A DNA stretch of 54,163 bases. It comes from UBA9715 sp045614225. GTDB taxonomy: Bacteria > Actinomycetota > Coriobacteriia > Coriobacteriales > Eggerthellaceae. The stretch is from assembly GCA_045614225.1 (NCBI GenBank), contig JAZLCO010000039.1, positions 1 through 54,163 of the forward strand. Reading direction: 5' to 3'. The translations under genes and the position numbers were made by a program. Shown one piece after another: positions 40,565-48,586 of the stretch; positions within the stretch are counted from its first letter, which is position 1; the number at the start of each line of letters is the position of its first letter. Under the pieces are notes generated by a model. It saw only the letters and a list, made by a program, of their open reading frames with translations, did not search any database and was not told the origin of the DNA.

Positions 40565-41353
40565 TTAGCCATATATCTCCCTCGCCCGATTGCGCAAATC
40601 CTCATCGGCAAGGAAATATCCGTAATGCGCAAACACGGGTGCGCACTTCTCGCAAACGAACGCATAGTAGCCATCGCGCGGAATCGCGGGCGTGTCGAGC
40701 AATGCAAGTGCGGTGTCGAGATACTCCTCGACCACCTCGTCGCACGCCGAGTCCATCATCACCGCAGATTCGTCTCCCCCGTTCTCGACGCGTGCTTTCG
40801 CGACAGCCGCATCTGCCATGTTCAGATACGTGATAGCCTGCTCGAGCTGGCCGTTTTCAACATTCGCCATAGTTTCGAGCGCGCGGGCGTACAACTCGTC
40901 TGCTTCATCAAACCGTCCGAGCGCAATGCAGGAAAGCGCCATGTTGTTGTAGAGACCACCGAGAAGCTCCGGCCTTGTGTGCGAACTGCTTTCGTACAGT
41001 TCGGCTGCCTTGCGGAACAGCTCGAGCGAGCGCTCGTTTTCCCCAAACGCATTGAACGCCGTTCCGGTGTTCGTATAGGTTGTTCCCGCGCTGATAGTTT
41101 GGTCGAACCCAAGTTCGCCTATGAGACGAAGAGCCTCCTCAGCGTGCTCGAAAGCGTGCGCCTTGTCCCCCGTCTTGCGGAAATGCCCCACGAGCTCGTT
41201 TCGCACCATCAACTCGCCGCGCTGATCGCCTGCGAGAATCGCCTCATCGAGCCAGTACAGCAGATGTCGTTCGGCGCCCGCGTAATCGCGGTGGCTCATG
41301 TATTCGTCGAGTTTCTCGACAATCCGCTGCTGAGGAATGGGATTCAACGGCAT
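40565..41353 (-). CDS. Tetratricopeptide repeat protein
   Basis: The 262-residue protein is built of helical TPR-like repeats (for example YTNTGTAFNAFGENERSLELFRKAAELYE and YNNMALSCIALGRFDEADELYARALE). It has no membrane segment and would act as a binding scaffold. AAAGGG lies eight bases before ATG at 41353; a GTG nine bases earlier is less likely. The downstream DUF4037 protein is the obvious partner, since the two genes are 67 bases apart. Confidence 0.85.
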   Translation of the reverse strand: MPLNPIPQQRIVEKLDEYMSHRDYAGAERHLLYWLDEAILAGDQRGELMVRNELVGHFRKTGDKAHAFEHAEEALRLIGELGFDQTISAGTTYTNTGTAFNAFGENERSLELFRKAAELYESSSHTRPELLGGLYNNMALSCIALGRFDEADELYARALETMANVENGQLEQAITYLNMADAAVAKARVENGGDESAVMMDSACDEVVEEYLDTALALLDTPAIPRDGYYAFVCEKCAPVFAHYGYFLADEDLRNRAREIYG

Positions 41354-41394
41354 GTCTTCCACCCTTTGCTTCGGTTTTGCACAACGAGGCTATC

Positions 41395-42768
41395 TTAGAA
41401 GATGAGATGGGCCAATGGCGCCACAATGAACAGGCTGATGATTGTGCGTTCGAGGAACAAGACGAACAGCTCGAGCAGATTCACCGGAATCTTCGAGCCC
41501 AAAATCAAACCGCCCACCTCGGACAGGTAGATGAGCTGGGTGACCGAAATCACTGCCACGATGAAACGAGACATGTCGCTCGTCACAGATTCGGCAGCGA
41601 TGACCGAAGGCGTGAACATGTCGGTGAAGCCGACGATCATCGTCTTCGAAACCTCGGACGCCTCGGGAACTTGCAGCAATTCGAGCAACGGCATGAACGG
41701 CATGCCCAGGTAATCGAACACAGGTGTGTTGTTCGCCAACATGAGCGCAAGCGTACCGATGCACATGACGACAGGCATCACGCCGAACCACATGCCAGCG
41801 GAATTCTTGACACCGTTCTCGATGAATTGCACGATGCCACGATGCTCGTCAACACGTTGCACGGCCAAGCTCAGCCCGTATTGAACCGATGAGCTATAAC
41901 CCTCGGGCAAGCTGTCAGGCATCGCTTTGCCCTCTACCAGATAGTTGTCCTTTTTCATCGAGAGCGGCGGGATGCGCGGCACGATGAGCGCGCAAACGAT
42001 ACCTACTACACAAATGAGCAGGTAATACAGGCCGAAATAGTCCATGAGACCAACTTGCGCGAGCACGACGATAGAAAATGTGATGGAAACAGCAGAAAAC
42101 GTCGTCGACACGATGGAAGCCTCGCGCTCGGAGTAATAGCCGCCCTCGTATTGGTTGGCGGTGAGCATGACGCCTAGCGTGCCGTCGCCAATCCAAGACG
42201 TGATGCAGTCGACGGCTGCACGACCGGGAATTTTGAATAGCGGGCGCATGACCTTGGTGAGCAGCGCGCCGATGAACTCGAGCAGGCCGAAATCGAGCAG
42301 CAGGGGCAAGAGAAGGCCCGCCAGAAGGAAAATAATGACGAGCACGGTGAGCAGTTCGCCCAGCACGAAGCCACCAGCATCGTCTGTTGAGATGTAGCCG
42401 AGCGGGCCTACAATCTCACCATCGGCATCAAGCCCAAGGCCGAGGAACGTTACCCAGATGAAAATGCAGCCGACAACACGGATAACCGCCCAGACAGGTG
42501 TGGCAGTAAACGTCTCGTTGATGATGGGATAGCTCGTGATGAACGAAGGCTTCCCGAGCGATGCCACACCGAGCACCGCGGATACCGTGACGATAGCCAC
42601 GCAGAGAATCGGCAGGAAGCCGGCAAGAGCGTCGCCGATGATATCGGCGATCAGCTTCACGATGATCGTCCAGCTGTCATCGACTTGAATTGGAATCATG
42701 AAAAGCAGGATGCCGACAACAGACGGAAGGATGAAACCGATGAGCTGCTTGGAAGTGTACTTGCCCAT
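41395..42768 (-). CDS. YjiH-family membrane protein with nucleoside-recognition (Gate) domain
   Basis: The 457-residue polytopic membrane protein matches the YjiH family. About ten hydrophobic segments are seen. The Gate-like signature lies in GRAAVDCITSWIGDGTLGVMLTANQYEGGYYSEREASIVSTTFSAVS (about residues 184-230). Related proteins occur in nucleoside transport and spore-maturation systems, but the YjiH substrate is not known. AGAGG precedes the start. Confidence 0.8.
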   Translation of the reverse strand: MGKYTSKQLIGFILPSVVGILLFMIPIQVDDSWTIIVKLIADIIGDALAGFLPILCVAIVTVSAVLGVASLGKPSFITSYPIINETFTATPVWAVIRVVGCIFIWVTFLGLGLDADGEIVGPLGYISTDDAGGFVLGELLTVLVIIFLLAGLLLPLLLDFGLLEFIGALLTKVMRPLFKIPGRAAVDCITSWIGDGTLGVMLTANQYEGGYYSEREASIVSTTFSAVSITFSIVVLAQVGLMDYFGLYYLLICVVGIVCALIVPRIPPLSMKKDNYLVEGKAMPDSLPEGYSSSVQYGLSLAVQRVDEHRGIVQFIENGVKNSAGMWFGVMPVVMCIGTLALMLANNTPVFDYLGMPFMPLLELLQVPEASEVSKTMIVGFTDMFTPSVIAAESVTSDMSRFIVAVISVTQLIYLSEVGGLILGSKIPVNLLELFVLFLERTIISLFIVAPLAHLIF

Positions 42769-42946
42769 GAGCTGATAACCTCTATTTCTGATGCGTTTAA
42801 CTTGGCAATTCTATCAGAGGAAGACTCGCTGAAGCGGTCTTGTTCATCACATAGTAATGGAGCTCGAACGAAAGCTGCGCTATAGTCTGCGTTGTGAAAT
42901 CAAGTTCGGCCGATAGCTCGGCAACCCTCGGCAGATGGAGGCCAAC

Positions 42947-43579
42947 ATGGCAAAGATGCTCTACCAAGGACATGGTTCATATCGATTCACACTCGACGAC
43001 GGCACCGTCGTCTACGTCGACCCGTTCATTGGGGACGGCTATGACCTTGCCGCAGATCTCATCCTGGTGACGCACGAGCACTTCGACCACAACCAGGTGG
43101 ACAAGATGCCCCATGCGCTGGATTGCGAGATCATCCGCGCAGCAGACCTTCATCCTCGTGCTGACGCCTATCTCTCGACAACATCGCACGGCGTGATGGT
43201 CACCGCTGTTCAGGCCTGTAACAAGAACCATCCAATCGACAAGTGCGTTGGCTTCGTCCTGGAACTTGACGGTGTGACGTTCTACGCATCGGGCGACACG
43301 AGCATGACCGACGACATGCGTTCGGGAAAGCTCGCCGCCATGGGCATCGACTACGCAGTCTTCCCCGGCGATGGCTTCTACAACATGGGAATCGACGAGG
43401 CGAGCGAATGCGTCAAGCTAGTTGATGCGCGCCATAGCATCCCCGTGCACCTGGTGCCGATGGACAACCCCAACGACCCGTCCCAGCTGTTTGACCGTGC
43501 AAAGGCCGAATCATTCAAGGCTCCTGGCCGTATCATCATCGAACCCGGCCAAACCATCGAGCTAACAACCGAGGCTTAA
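42947..43579 (+). CDS. Metallo-beta-lactamase-fold metal-dependent hydrolase
   Basis: The 210-residue protein has the beta-lactamase-like dinuclear metal site THEHFDHN (about residues 42-49), a later aspartate in ASGDTSMTDDM and a histidine in IPVHLVPMDN. It is close to UPF0173-type hydrolases. GGAGG precedes ATG at 42947. The reaction is unknown. It is divergent from the YjiH gene. Confidence 0.85.
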   Translation: MAKMLYQGHGSYRFTLDDGTVVYVDPFIGDGYDLAADLILVTHEHFDHNQVDKMPHALDCEIIRAADLHPRADAYLSTTSHGVMVTAVQACNKNHPIDKCVGFVLELDGVTFYASGDTSMTDDMRSGKLAAMGIDYAVFPGDGFYNMGIDEASECVKLVDARHSIPVHLVPMDNPNDPSQLFDRAKAESFKAPGRIIIEPGQTIELTTEA

Positions 43580-43600
43580 CCTTTTCGTTTTGCGTATGGA

Positions 43601-43729
43601 GCGTTCAGGTTGACGCTTCGGCCGGCTGGGGGCGCCCGCCTACAGCAGCTCGGCTTACCTAAGCACCGTGGAGTAGGTGCCTCACAAGCGGCGAACATCC
43701 CCAGCCGGTCGAAGCGGCAACCTAAACGC
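43601..43729. repeat. 129-bp element with 31-bp inverted arms, possible structured RNA or MITE
   Basis: Arms at 43601-43631 and 43699-43729 are reverse complements with only three mismatches in 31 positions. The 67-base centre can form a GCACC/GGTGC hairpin (43662-43679) or an alternative ACCTA/TAGGT pairing. Mismatches give one G-U wobble in RNA from either strand, so the strand is not decided. It lies between the metallo-hydrolase stop and the rplQ terminator hairpin, with no open frame. It matched none of the RNA families I checked by eye (SRP, tmRNA, RNase P, common riboswitches). Confidence 0.6.
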
Positions 43730-43757
43730 AGGAAGGCCGCGATGTCGCGGCCTTCCT
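43730..43757. terminator. Bidirectional hairpin after rplQ
   Basis: A perfect 13-bp stem AGGAAGGCCGCGA with its complement and a 2-base loop lies 25 bases past the rplQ stop and directly next to the 31-bp inverted-arm element. There is no T-tract. Confidence 0.65.
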
Positions 43758-43782
43758 CAATTGATGGTTTTGTCGGAACCGA

Positions 43783-44376
43783 TTATTCGGCAGCCTCTTC
43801 GGTAGCTTCCTCAGCAACCTCGGCGGCTTCCTCAGCTGCTTCTTCAGCAGCTTCCTCGACGACCTCGGCAGCCTCTTCGACTTCCTCGACAGCCTCAGCC
43901 TCGACGTCGATGATTTCCTCGGTCTCTTCCTCGACGACCTCGGGCTCCTCGACCTTCTTGGCAGCCTTGACCGGCTCGGCGGTCTTCTTGGCCTTCTTCT
44001 TCACCGGCTCGGTGCAGAGCTCCATGATGACCATAGGAGCACCGTCACCCTTGCGGGGACCAAGCTTCATGATGCGGGTGTAGCCACCGTTGCGATCGGC
44101 GAACATGCCCTGTTCGACCTTCTCGAAGATCTCGCGGACGATTTCCTTGTTATCCTCGCCACCACCGAGACGGGCGATAGCCAGACGACGGGAATGAACG
44201 TCGCCCTTCTTGGCCCACGTGATGATGCGGTCGACCTCGGGACGAATCTCCTTGGCGCGAGACTCGATCGTCTTGATGCGGTCGTTGTAAAGCAGCGCGG
44301 CAGTCAGGCTGCGCTTCATGGCCTTGGTATGCGAGGGGCTGGTCCCCAGCTTACGGCCCTTGTAGTTGTGTCTCAT
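43783..44376 (-). CDS. rplQ: 50S ribosomal protein L17 with a long acidic tail
   Basis: The 197-residue protein begins with a full L17 domain (MRHNYKGRKLGTSPSHTKAMKRSL to about residue 120; GGYTRIMKLGPRKGDGAPM). A tail of about 75 residues follows, first basic (KKKAKKTAEPVKAAKK) and then almost only Glu, Ala and Val. Most bacterial L17 are 115-130 residues; Glu/Ala extensions occur in Actinobacteria. The tail would project from the ribosome exit side. It is the last gene of the ribosomal operon. Confidence 0.96.
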   Translation of the reverse strand: MRHNYKGRKLGTSPSHTKAMKRSLTAALLYNDRIKTIESRAKEIRPEVDRIITWAKKGDVHSRRLAIARLGGGEDNKEIVREIFEKVEQGMFADRNGGYTRIMKLGPRKGDGAPMVIMELCTEPVKKKAKKTAEPVKAAKKVEEPEVVEEETEEIIDVEAEAVEEVEEAAEVVEEAAEEAAEEAAEVAEEATEEAAE

Positions 44377-44387
44377 AATACCGTCTC

Positions 44388-45338
44388 CTAGAGCTTGAGG
44401 TTCAAGCCCATGGAGATGAGCTTGTCCTTGACTTCCTCGATGGACTTAGCACCGAAATTCCTGATGTTGAGCAGGTCGTTCTCGGAGAACTCGACCAGCT
44501 GGCGCACCGAGTGGATGCCGGCGCGCTTCAAACAGTTGTACGAGCGCACGGACAGGTCGAGGTCTTCGATCTGCTTGTCCAGCTCAGCGTTGGATTCCTG
44601 GCCCTCAGGCGCAAAGATCGAGACGACCTCAACCTCTTCCTCGCCCTCGACCTCGGCCAGCGCCATAAATGCGCCCATGTACTGGTTGATGATGTTGACG
44701 GCGGAGAGAACAGCGTCGACCGGCTTGATGGAGCCGTCGGTCTCAACCTCGAGCACCAGCTTGTCGTAGTCGGTGCGCTGACCCACACGCGTGTTGGTAA
44801 CGTTCATCGTGCAACGGCGAACCGGCGAGAACAGCGAGTCGACATGGATGATGCCGATCGGATCCTCGGTGCGCTTGTTGCGGTCGGCATCGACGTAGCC
44901 GCGGCCGACGCCGATGCGAATGGACATCTCGAGCTGGCCGCCATCGGCAACAGTCGCGATGACGTGCTCGGGATTGATAAGCGTGAACTCAGTCGGAACC
45001 TGCAGGTCGGCACCCGTGACGACGCACGGACCCTCGGCGGAAACGTGAGCAACAGCTTCTTCGATGTCGCCGTTAAGCGCCTGGAAAACCAGACCCTTGA
45101 CGTTCAGTACGATGTCAGTGATGTCTTCGATCACGCCCTCGGCCGTGGTGAACTCGTGCTGCACGCCCTCAATCTGGATGGCGGTTGCCTTGGCACCGTC
45201 AAGCGAAGAGAGCAGAACGCGACGCAGCGAGTTGCCGAGCGTATTGCCGTAGCCACGCTCGAGCGGCTCGACGATAAAACGCGCGACGGTATCGTTCACT
45301 TCTTCCGTTGTAACTGTCGGCCTCATGAACTCTGTCAT
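44388..45338 (-). CDS. rpoA: RNA polymerase alpha subunit
   Basis: The 316-residue protein has the alpha N-terminal dimerisation domain (GYGNTLGNSLRRVLLSSLDGAKATAIQIEGVQHEF) and the C-terminal DNA-binding domain (LSVRSYNCLKRAGIHSVRQLVEFSENDLLNIRNFGAKSIEEV). Order rpsM-rpsK-rpsD-rpoA-rplQ is the usual bacterial one. Confidence 0.98.
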   Translation of the reverse strand: MTEFMRPTVTTEEVNDTVARFIVEPLERGYGNTLGNSLRRVLLSSLDGAKATAIQIEGVQHEFTTAEGVIEDITDIVLNVKGLVFQALNGDIEEAVAHVSAEGPCVVTGADLQVPTEFTLINPEHVIATVADGGQLEMSIRIGVGRGYVDADRNKRTEDPIGIIHVDSLFSPVRRCTMNVTNTRVGQRTDYDKLVLEVETDGSIKPVDAVLSAVNIINQYMGAFMALAEVEGEEEVEVVSIFAPEGQESNAELDKQIEDLDLSVRSYNCLKRAGIHSVRQLVEFSENDLLNIRNFGAKSIEEVKDKLISMGLNLKL

Positions 45339-45369
45339 GTTGAATAAGCCTCCTTAACTTCGGGCGCGA

Positions 45370-45963
45370 TTACTTCGAGTAGAGTTCGACGATCAGCTGC
45401 TCGTTGATGTCGAGATCGATCTGATCGCGAGTCGGGAGCGAAAGAACGCTGCCCTGCAGCTTCTCGATATCGACCTCAAGCCAAGCCGGAACCGTCACGC
45501 GCTCGTTGCTGACCAGGGCGCTCTTGATGACGAGCAGTTCCTTGGCCTTGGGAGCAACGGCGACGAGATCGCCCGGACGAACGCGGTACGACGGGATGTC
45601 GACGCGCTTGCCGTTAACGGTGATGTGACCGTGGGTAACCGTCTGGCGGGCTTCCTTGCGGGTGCGGGCGAAACCCAGACGGAACACGACGTTGTCGAGA
45701 CGCGACTCGAGGATGCGCATCAGGTTCTCACCCGTAACGCCTTCCTGGCGCAGTGCGTGCTTGTAGTAGCCGCGGAACTGCTTCTCGAGTACGCCGTAGA
45801 TGAACTTGACCTTCTGCTTCTCGCGCAGCTGCATGCCGTATTCGCTTTCCTTGCGACGGCGCTTGGGCTCGCGCTTCGATTCCTTGGTGGTATAGCCCAG
45901 CACAACCGGGTCGATGCCCAGCTGGCGGCAGCGCTTCAGAACCGGAGTCCTGTCAATTGCCAT
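45370..45963 (-). CDS. rpsD: 30S ribosomal protein S4
   Basis: The 197-residue protein matches S4, a primary 16S rRNA binder. The S4 RNA-binding domain reads RLDNVVFRLGFARTRKEARQTVTHGHITVNGKRVDIPSYRVRPGD. The zinc-binding cysteines of some S4 proteins are not present: only C12 is seen near the N-terminus. AAAGGAT precedes the start. Confidence 0.97.
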   Translation of the reverse strand: MAIDRTPVLKRCRQLGIDPVVLGYTTKESKREPKRRRKESEYGMQLREKQKVKFIYGVLEKQFRGYYKHALRQEGVTGENLMRILESRLDNVVFRLGFARTRKEARQTVTHGHITVNGKRVDIPSYRVRPGDLVAVAPKAKELLVIKSALVSNERVTVPAWLEVDIEKLQGSVLSLPTRDQIDLDINEQLIVELYSK

Positions 45964-45981
45964 GATATGGATCCTTTCGAA

Positions 45982-46380
45982 CTAGACGCGACGACGCTTG
46001 CGCGGACGGCAACCGTTGTGCGGGATGGGCGTGCAATCCTGGATGCTGGAAACCTCGAGGCCCGCTGCCTGCAGCGAACGAACGGCGGTCTCGCGGCCCG
46101 AACCGGGGCCCTTCACGAAGACAGCAACCTTGTGCAAACCGTGCTCCATGGCGGTCTTGGCAGCAGCCTCGGCAGCCATCTGGGCAGCAAACGGCGTGGA
46201 CTTACGAGAGCCCTTGAAGCCCACCGTGCCGGCGGACTGCCAGGAGATCACGTTGCCCTGCGGGTCGGTGATGCTGACGATGGTGTTGTTGAACGTGGAT
46301 TTGATATGCGCGGCGCCAACGGCAATGTTCTTACGCTCGGAACGCTTGACGCGCGTCTTGACATTTTTCTTCTGTGCCAT
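45982..46380 (-). CDS. rpsK: 30S ribosomal protein S11
   Basis: The 132-residue protein is S11, with the typical AHIKSTFNNTIVSITDPQGNVISWQSAG and the C-terminal DCTPIPHNGCRPRKRRRV. It shares a transcript with rpsM and rpsD with short spacers. Confidence 0.98.
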   Translation of the reverse strand: MAQKKNVKTRVKRSERKNIAVGAAHIKSTFNNTIVSITDPQGNVISWQSAGTVGFKGSRKSTPFAAQMAAEAAAKTAMEHGLHKVAVFVKGPGSGRETAVRSLQAAGLEVSSIQDCTPIPHNGCRPRKRRRV

Positions 46381-46389
46381 GTGACTACC

Positions 46390-46758
46390 CTACTTCTTCT
46401 TTCCGCCGATTTGCTTCCTGGGACCTTTGCGCGTGCGAGCGTTCGTGTGCGTGCGCTGGCCGCGGACAGGGAGACCGCGACGATGACGAAGGCCGCGGTA
46501 GCAGCCGATCTCCATCAGACGCTTCACGTTCTGGGAAACCTCGCGATGCAGGTCGCCCTCGACAGTGAGGTTGTTCTGGATGTAGTCACGCAGCTTCGCG
46601 AGCTCTTCCTCAGTCAGATCATCGGTGCGGGTGTCGGGATTGATGCCCGTCTCCGCGAGGATCTTCTTGGAAGTCGTGAGGCCGATGCCGTAAATATAGG
46701 TCAAACCGATCTCGATGCGCTTGTTGCGCGGGAGGTCGACGCCGATAAGACGTGCCAT
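46390..46758 (-). CDS. rpsM: 30S ribosomal protein S13
   Basis: The 122-residue protein is S13: MARLIGVDLPRNKRIEIGLTYIYGIG and the basic tail GLPVRGQRTHTNARTRKGPRK. It contacts the ribosomal head and tRNA. The gene lies 18 bases after rpmJ. Confidence 0.98.
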   Translation of the reverse strand: MARLIGVDLPRNKRIEIGLTYIYGIGLTTSKKILAETGINPDTRTDDLTEEELAKLRDYIQNNLTVEGDLHREVSQNVKRLMEIGCYRGLRHRRGLPVRGQRTHTNARTRKGPRKQIGGKKK

Positions 46759-46776
46759 AAACCTGAATTCCTTTCC

Positions 46777-46890
46777 TTAACCTTGACGCTGCTTATGACG
46801 AGGGTTCTCGCAAATCACGAGAATCTTGCCATGGCGACGAATGATCTTGCACTTGTCGCACATCTTCTTGACCGAAGGACGTACCTTCAT
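46777..46890 (-). CDS. rpmJ: 50S ribosomal protein L36
   Basis: A 37-residue frame encodes MKVRPSVKKMCDKCKIIRRH and ends in ENPRHKQRQG. The zinc-binding C11-x2-C14...C27...H32 set of the cysteine-containing L36 is intact. Ribosome site GAAAGGAA lies before the ATG. It sits in the normal place between infA and rpsM. Confidence 0.97.
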   Translation of the reverse strand: MKVRPSVKKMCDKCKIIRRHGKILVICENPRHKQRQG

Positions 46891-46969
46891 AATTAAATTC
46901 CTTTCGGTATACCTGCTAATTACTTATCTATCACGGCCAGCCGCTGCCGATGATTTTCTGCGTTCTTAC

Positions 46970-47188
46970 TTATTTGAAGCGATAGGTGATCCGCCCGCGG
47001 TTCAGGTCGTACACGGAAAGTTCGACCGTAACCTTGTCACCCGGCAGGATCTTGATGTAATGCATACGCATCTTGCCGGAAATGTGAGCCAATATCTTGT
47101 GGCCATTCTCAAGCTCAACCCTAAACATAGCGTTGGGCAGTGCTTCGAGGACTGTGCCCTCAAGTTCGATAACATCTTGTTTTGCCAA
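46970..47188 (-). CDS. infA: Translation initiation factor IF-1, TTG start
   Basis: The 72-residue product is exactly the usual IF-1 length when translation begins at TTG (47188), giving AKQDVIELEGTVLEALPNAM after the first residue. AAAGGA lies at a correct distance upstream, while an earlier in-frame ATG would add 12 unrelated residues. The OB-fold signature GHKILAHISGKMRMHYIKILPGDKVTVELSVYDL is complete. It is the first gene of the operon here; map, adk and secY, which often precede it, are not in this window. Confidence 0.96.
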   Translation of the reverse strand: MAKQDVIELEGTVLEALPNAMFRVELENGHKILAHISGKMRMHYIKILPGDKVTVELSVYDLNRGRITYRFK

Positions 47189-47444
47189 CGGTATTCCTTT
47201 GCACAAATAGTCAGTAAGCAGCAACGATAGATGTTACTCCAGCACAAAGGGGCATTTCAAGAACTTTTTGAGAGCGCACAAGACCTTCAAACCGTGCCCA
47301 CGATTTTTTTTCGTGACGGCTCTATGGTGCCTGCATGTCAGGCGTGCGACTCGAAGATCGCGCAACCCTCGGGGCCAGGTTGGGGCTGGCGCACCCGGGA
47401 CTGCCAGGTATTGTTTGGAAGGCCGCCTTGTCGGCCAGTGAGGG
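47189..47444 (-). promoter_or_regulatory. Long structured 5' leader of the infA operon
   Basis: About 250 bases separate the probable promoter from the infA start. They hold several hairpins on the leftward strand: GGCCG/CGGCC (about 47421-47436), CCAG/CTGG (about 47371-47385), GCCTG/CAGGC (47329-47343), and CACGA/TCGTG closing an A-rich loop (about 47299-47315). No open frame was found. A regulatory role is inferred from length and structure only. Confidence 0.45.
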
Positions 47445-47472
47445 ATTGTAGCACACGTTTGCGCGAACGCAA
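47445..47472 (-). promoter_or_regulatory. Extended -10 promoter of the infA operon
   Basis: Read leftward, TTGCGT (47467-47472) and TACAAT (47445-47450) are 16 bases apart. A TG lies one base before the -10 (TGCTACAAT). This fits a strong sigma-70-type promoter driving infA to rplQ. Confidence 0.6.
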
Positions 47473-47481
47473 AAGAATCAA

Positions 47482-47594
47482 TTTCCTCCGGGGAAACTGA
47501 TTTCCCCGGAGGAAACCGATTTCCCGAAACGATTTCCCGCGGGGAACATGTTTGGTGAACATGCTTCGATCATTTTCCCGCGGGGAACATGTTT
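47482..47594. repeat. Cluster of palindromic repeats upstream of the infA promoter
   Basis: A perfect 15-bp hairpin (TTTCCTCCGGGGAAA and its complement, loop CTGA) occupies 47482-47515. Two identical 21-base copies, core TTCCCGCGGGGAA plus tail CATGTTT, occupy 47533-47553 and 47574-47594, 41 bases apart. They belong to the same family as the cob-region array, in the opposite orientation and with a different tail. They lie after the TrmH-type gene. Confidence 0.8.
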
Positions 47595-47643
47595 CAAGGT
47601 TGCGCTTGCAGAAACGGCGGGCGTCAGCTGCGCCCATCACGAG

Positions 47644-48531
47644 CTAGATTTGACTTGCAGAGCCCAGTTCCCAAAACGCAATGGCTGCGGCTGCGGCAAC
47701 ATTGAGGGAATCCACCTGGTGTGCCATGGGAACCAACACGGTGTGGTCGCACGCCTCGATTGTGGAATCCAACAGACCGTCGCCTTCGGTTCCCAAAACA
47801 ATGGCAAGTTTTTCGGCAGCCGCAAGACGCGGGTCGCGCAGACCTATCGAATCCTCGCGAAGCGCCATAGCAACTGTGACGAAACCGGCCTCCCGCAAAT
47901 GAGGCACAAGCAAAGGCGTCCAATCATGCGAGCCACTTGGTCGTCCGGATTCCGCGGCCGCATCTGCGGTCTCGATTCTCGCCCAGGGCACTTGGAACAC
48001 AGCACCCATGCTCACGCGTGCGCAACGGCGGTAATACGGATCATGGCACGCCGGAGTGACGAGCACACCATCCATCCCGAGCGCAGCTGCGGAGCGGAAA
48101 ATCGCACCCATATTGGCATAGTTCGTGACATCCTCGAGAATCGCAATACGTCGCGCACCCGCAATCACATCATCGACAGCAAGCGGAGCTGGGCGCTCGA
48201 AGCATGCAAGCGCACCACGCACAACCTCATATCCCGTCAGTTCGCGAAACTGCGAGACGCTCGCCAGGAAAATCCAGCAATCGGGCCATTCGTGCTCGAT
48301 GCGCTCGATGATGGCGTGGTCATGTTCAAGCCAGCGCTCTTCGACCAAAACGGAAACAGGGCGCACCCCTGCATCGAGAGCGCGCTCTATCACACGACCG
48401 GACTCACCGATGAACAATCCTTGCGGATTGTCACGCCTGAATCCTTCCCCACGACGCAATTGGCCATCGGTCATGCCGGAATACGGCCGTAACAAGCGGT
48501 CGGAAAGATCCTCAAGTTGAATGATGGTCAT
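47644..48531 (-). CDS. TrmH/SpoU-family RNA methyltransferase
   Basis: The 295-residue protein is a SPOUT 2'-O-methyltransferase. Recognisable motifs are NYANMGAIFRSAAALGMDGVL (about residues 155-175), LAIVLGTEGDGLLDSTIEACDH and VLVPMAHQVDSLNVAAAAAIAFWEL at the knot. An N-terminal substrate-binding domain precedes. The target RNA is unknown. It is read in the direction of infA but a repeat cluster and a new promoter lie between. Confidence 0.92.
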   Translation of the reverse strand: MTIIQLEDLSDRLLRPYSGMTDGQLRRGEGFRRDNPQGLFIGESGRVIERALDAGVRPVSVLVEERWLEHDHAIIERIEHEWPDCWIFLASVSQFRELTGYEVVRGALACFERPAPLAVDDVIAGARRIAILEDVTNYANMGAIFRSAAALGMDGVLVTPACHDPYYRRCARVSMGAVFQVPWARIETADAAAESGRPSGSHDWTPLLVPHLREAGFVTVAMALREDSIGLRDPRLAAAEKLAIVLGTEGDGLLDSTIEACDHTVLVPMAHQVDSLNVAAAAAIAFWELGSASQI

Positions 48532-48551
48532 GCTCGAACCGGGTTCCTGAG

Positions 48552-48581
48552 AGTGAGTCGGCGCCCTAGCCCTGACTCACT
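48552..48581 (-). terminator. Hairpin after the coiled-coil protein gene
   Basis: An 8-bp perfect stem AGTGAGTC with GACTCACT and a 14-base loop lies six bases past the stop of the coiled-coil gene. There is no T-tract, so its strength is unclear. Confidence 0.4.
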
Positions 48582-48586
48582 GCTTG

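Noticed and set aside
43601..43729. SRP RNA (4.5S) or tmRNA
   Set aside because: The conserved GGAAG/AGCAGC tetraloop region of SRP RNA and the tag-coding region of tmRNA are absent.
47330..47420. tRNA-like sequence in the infA leader
   Set aside because: A TTCGAGTC stretch resembles a T-loop, but the acceptor, D and anticodon arms do not form and no CCA-compatible end exists.
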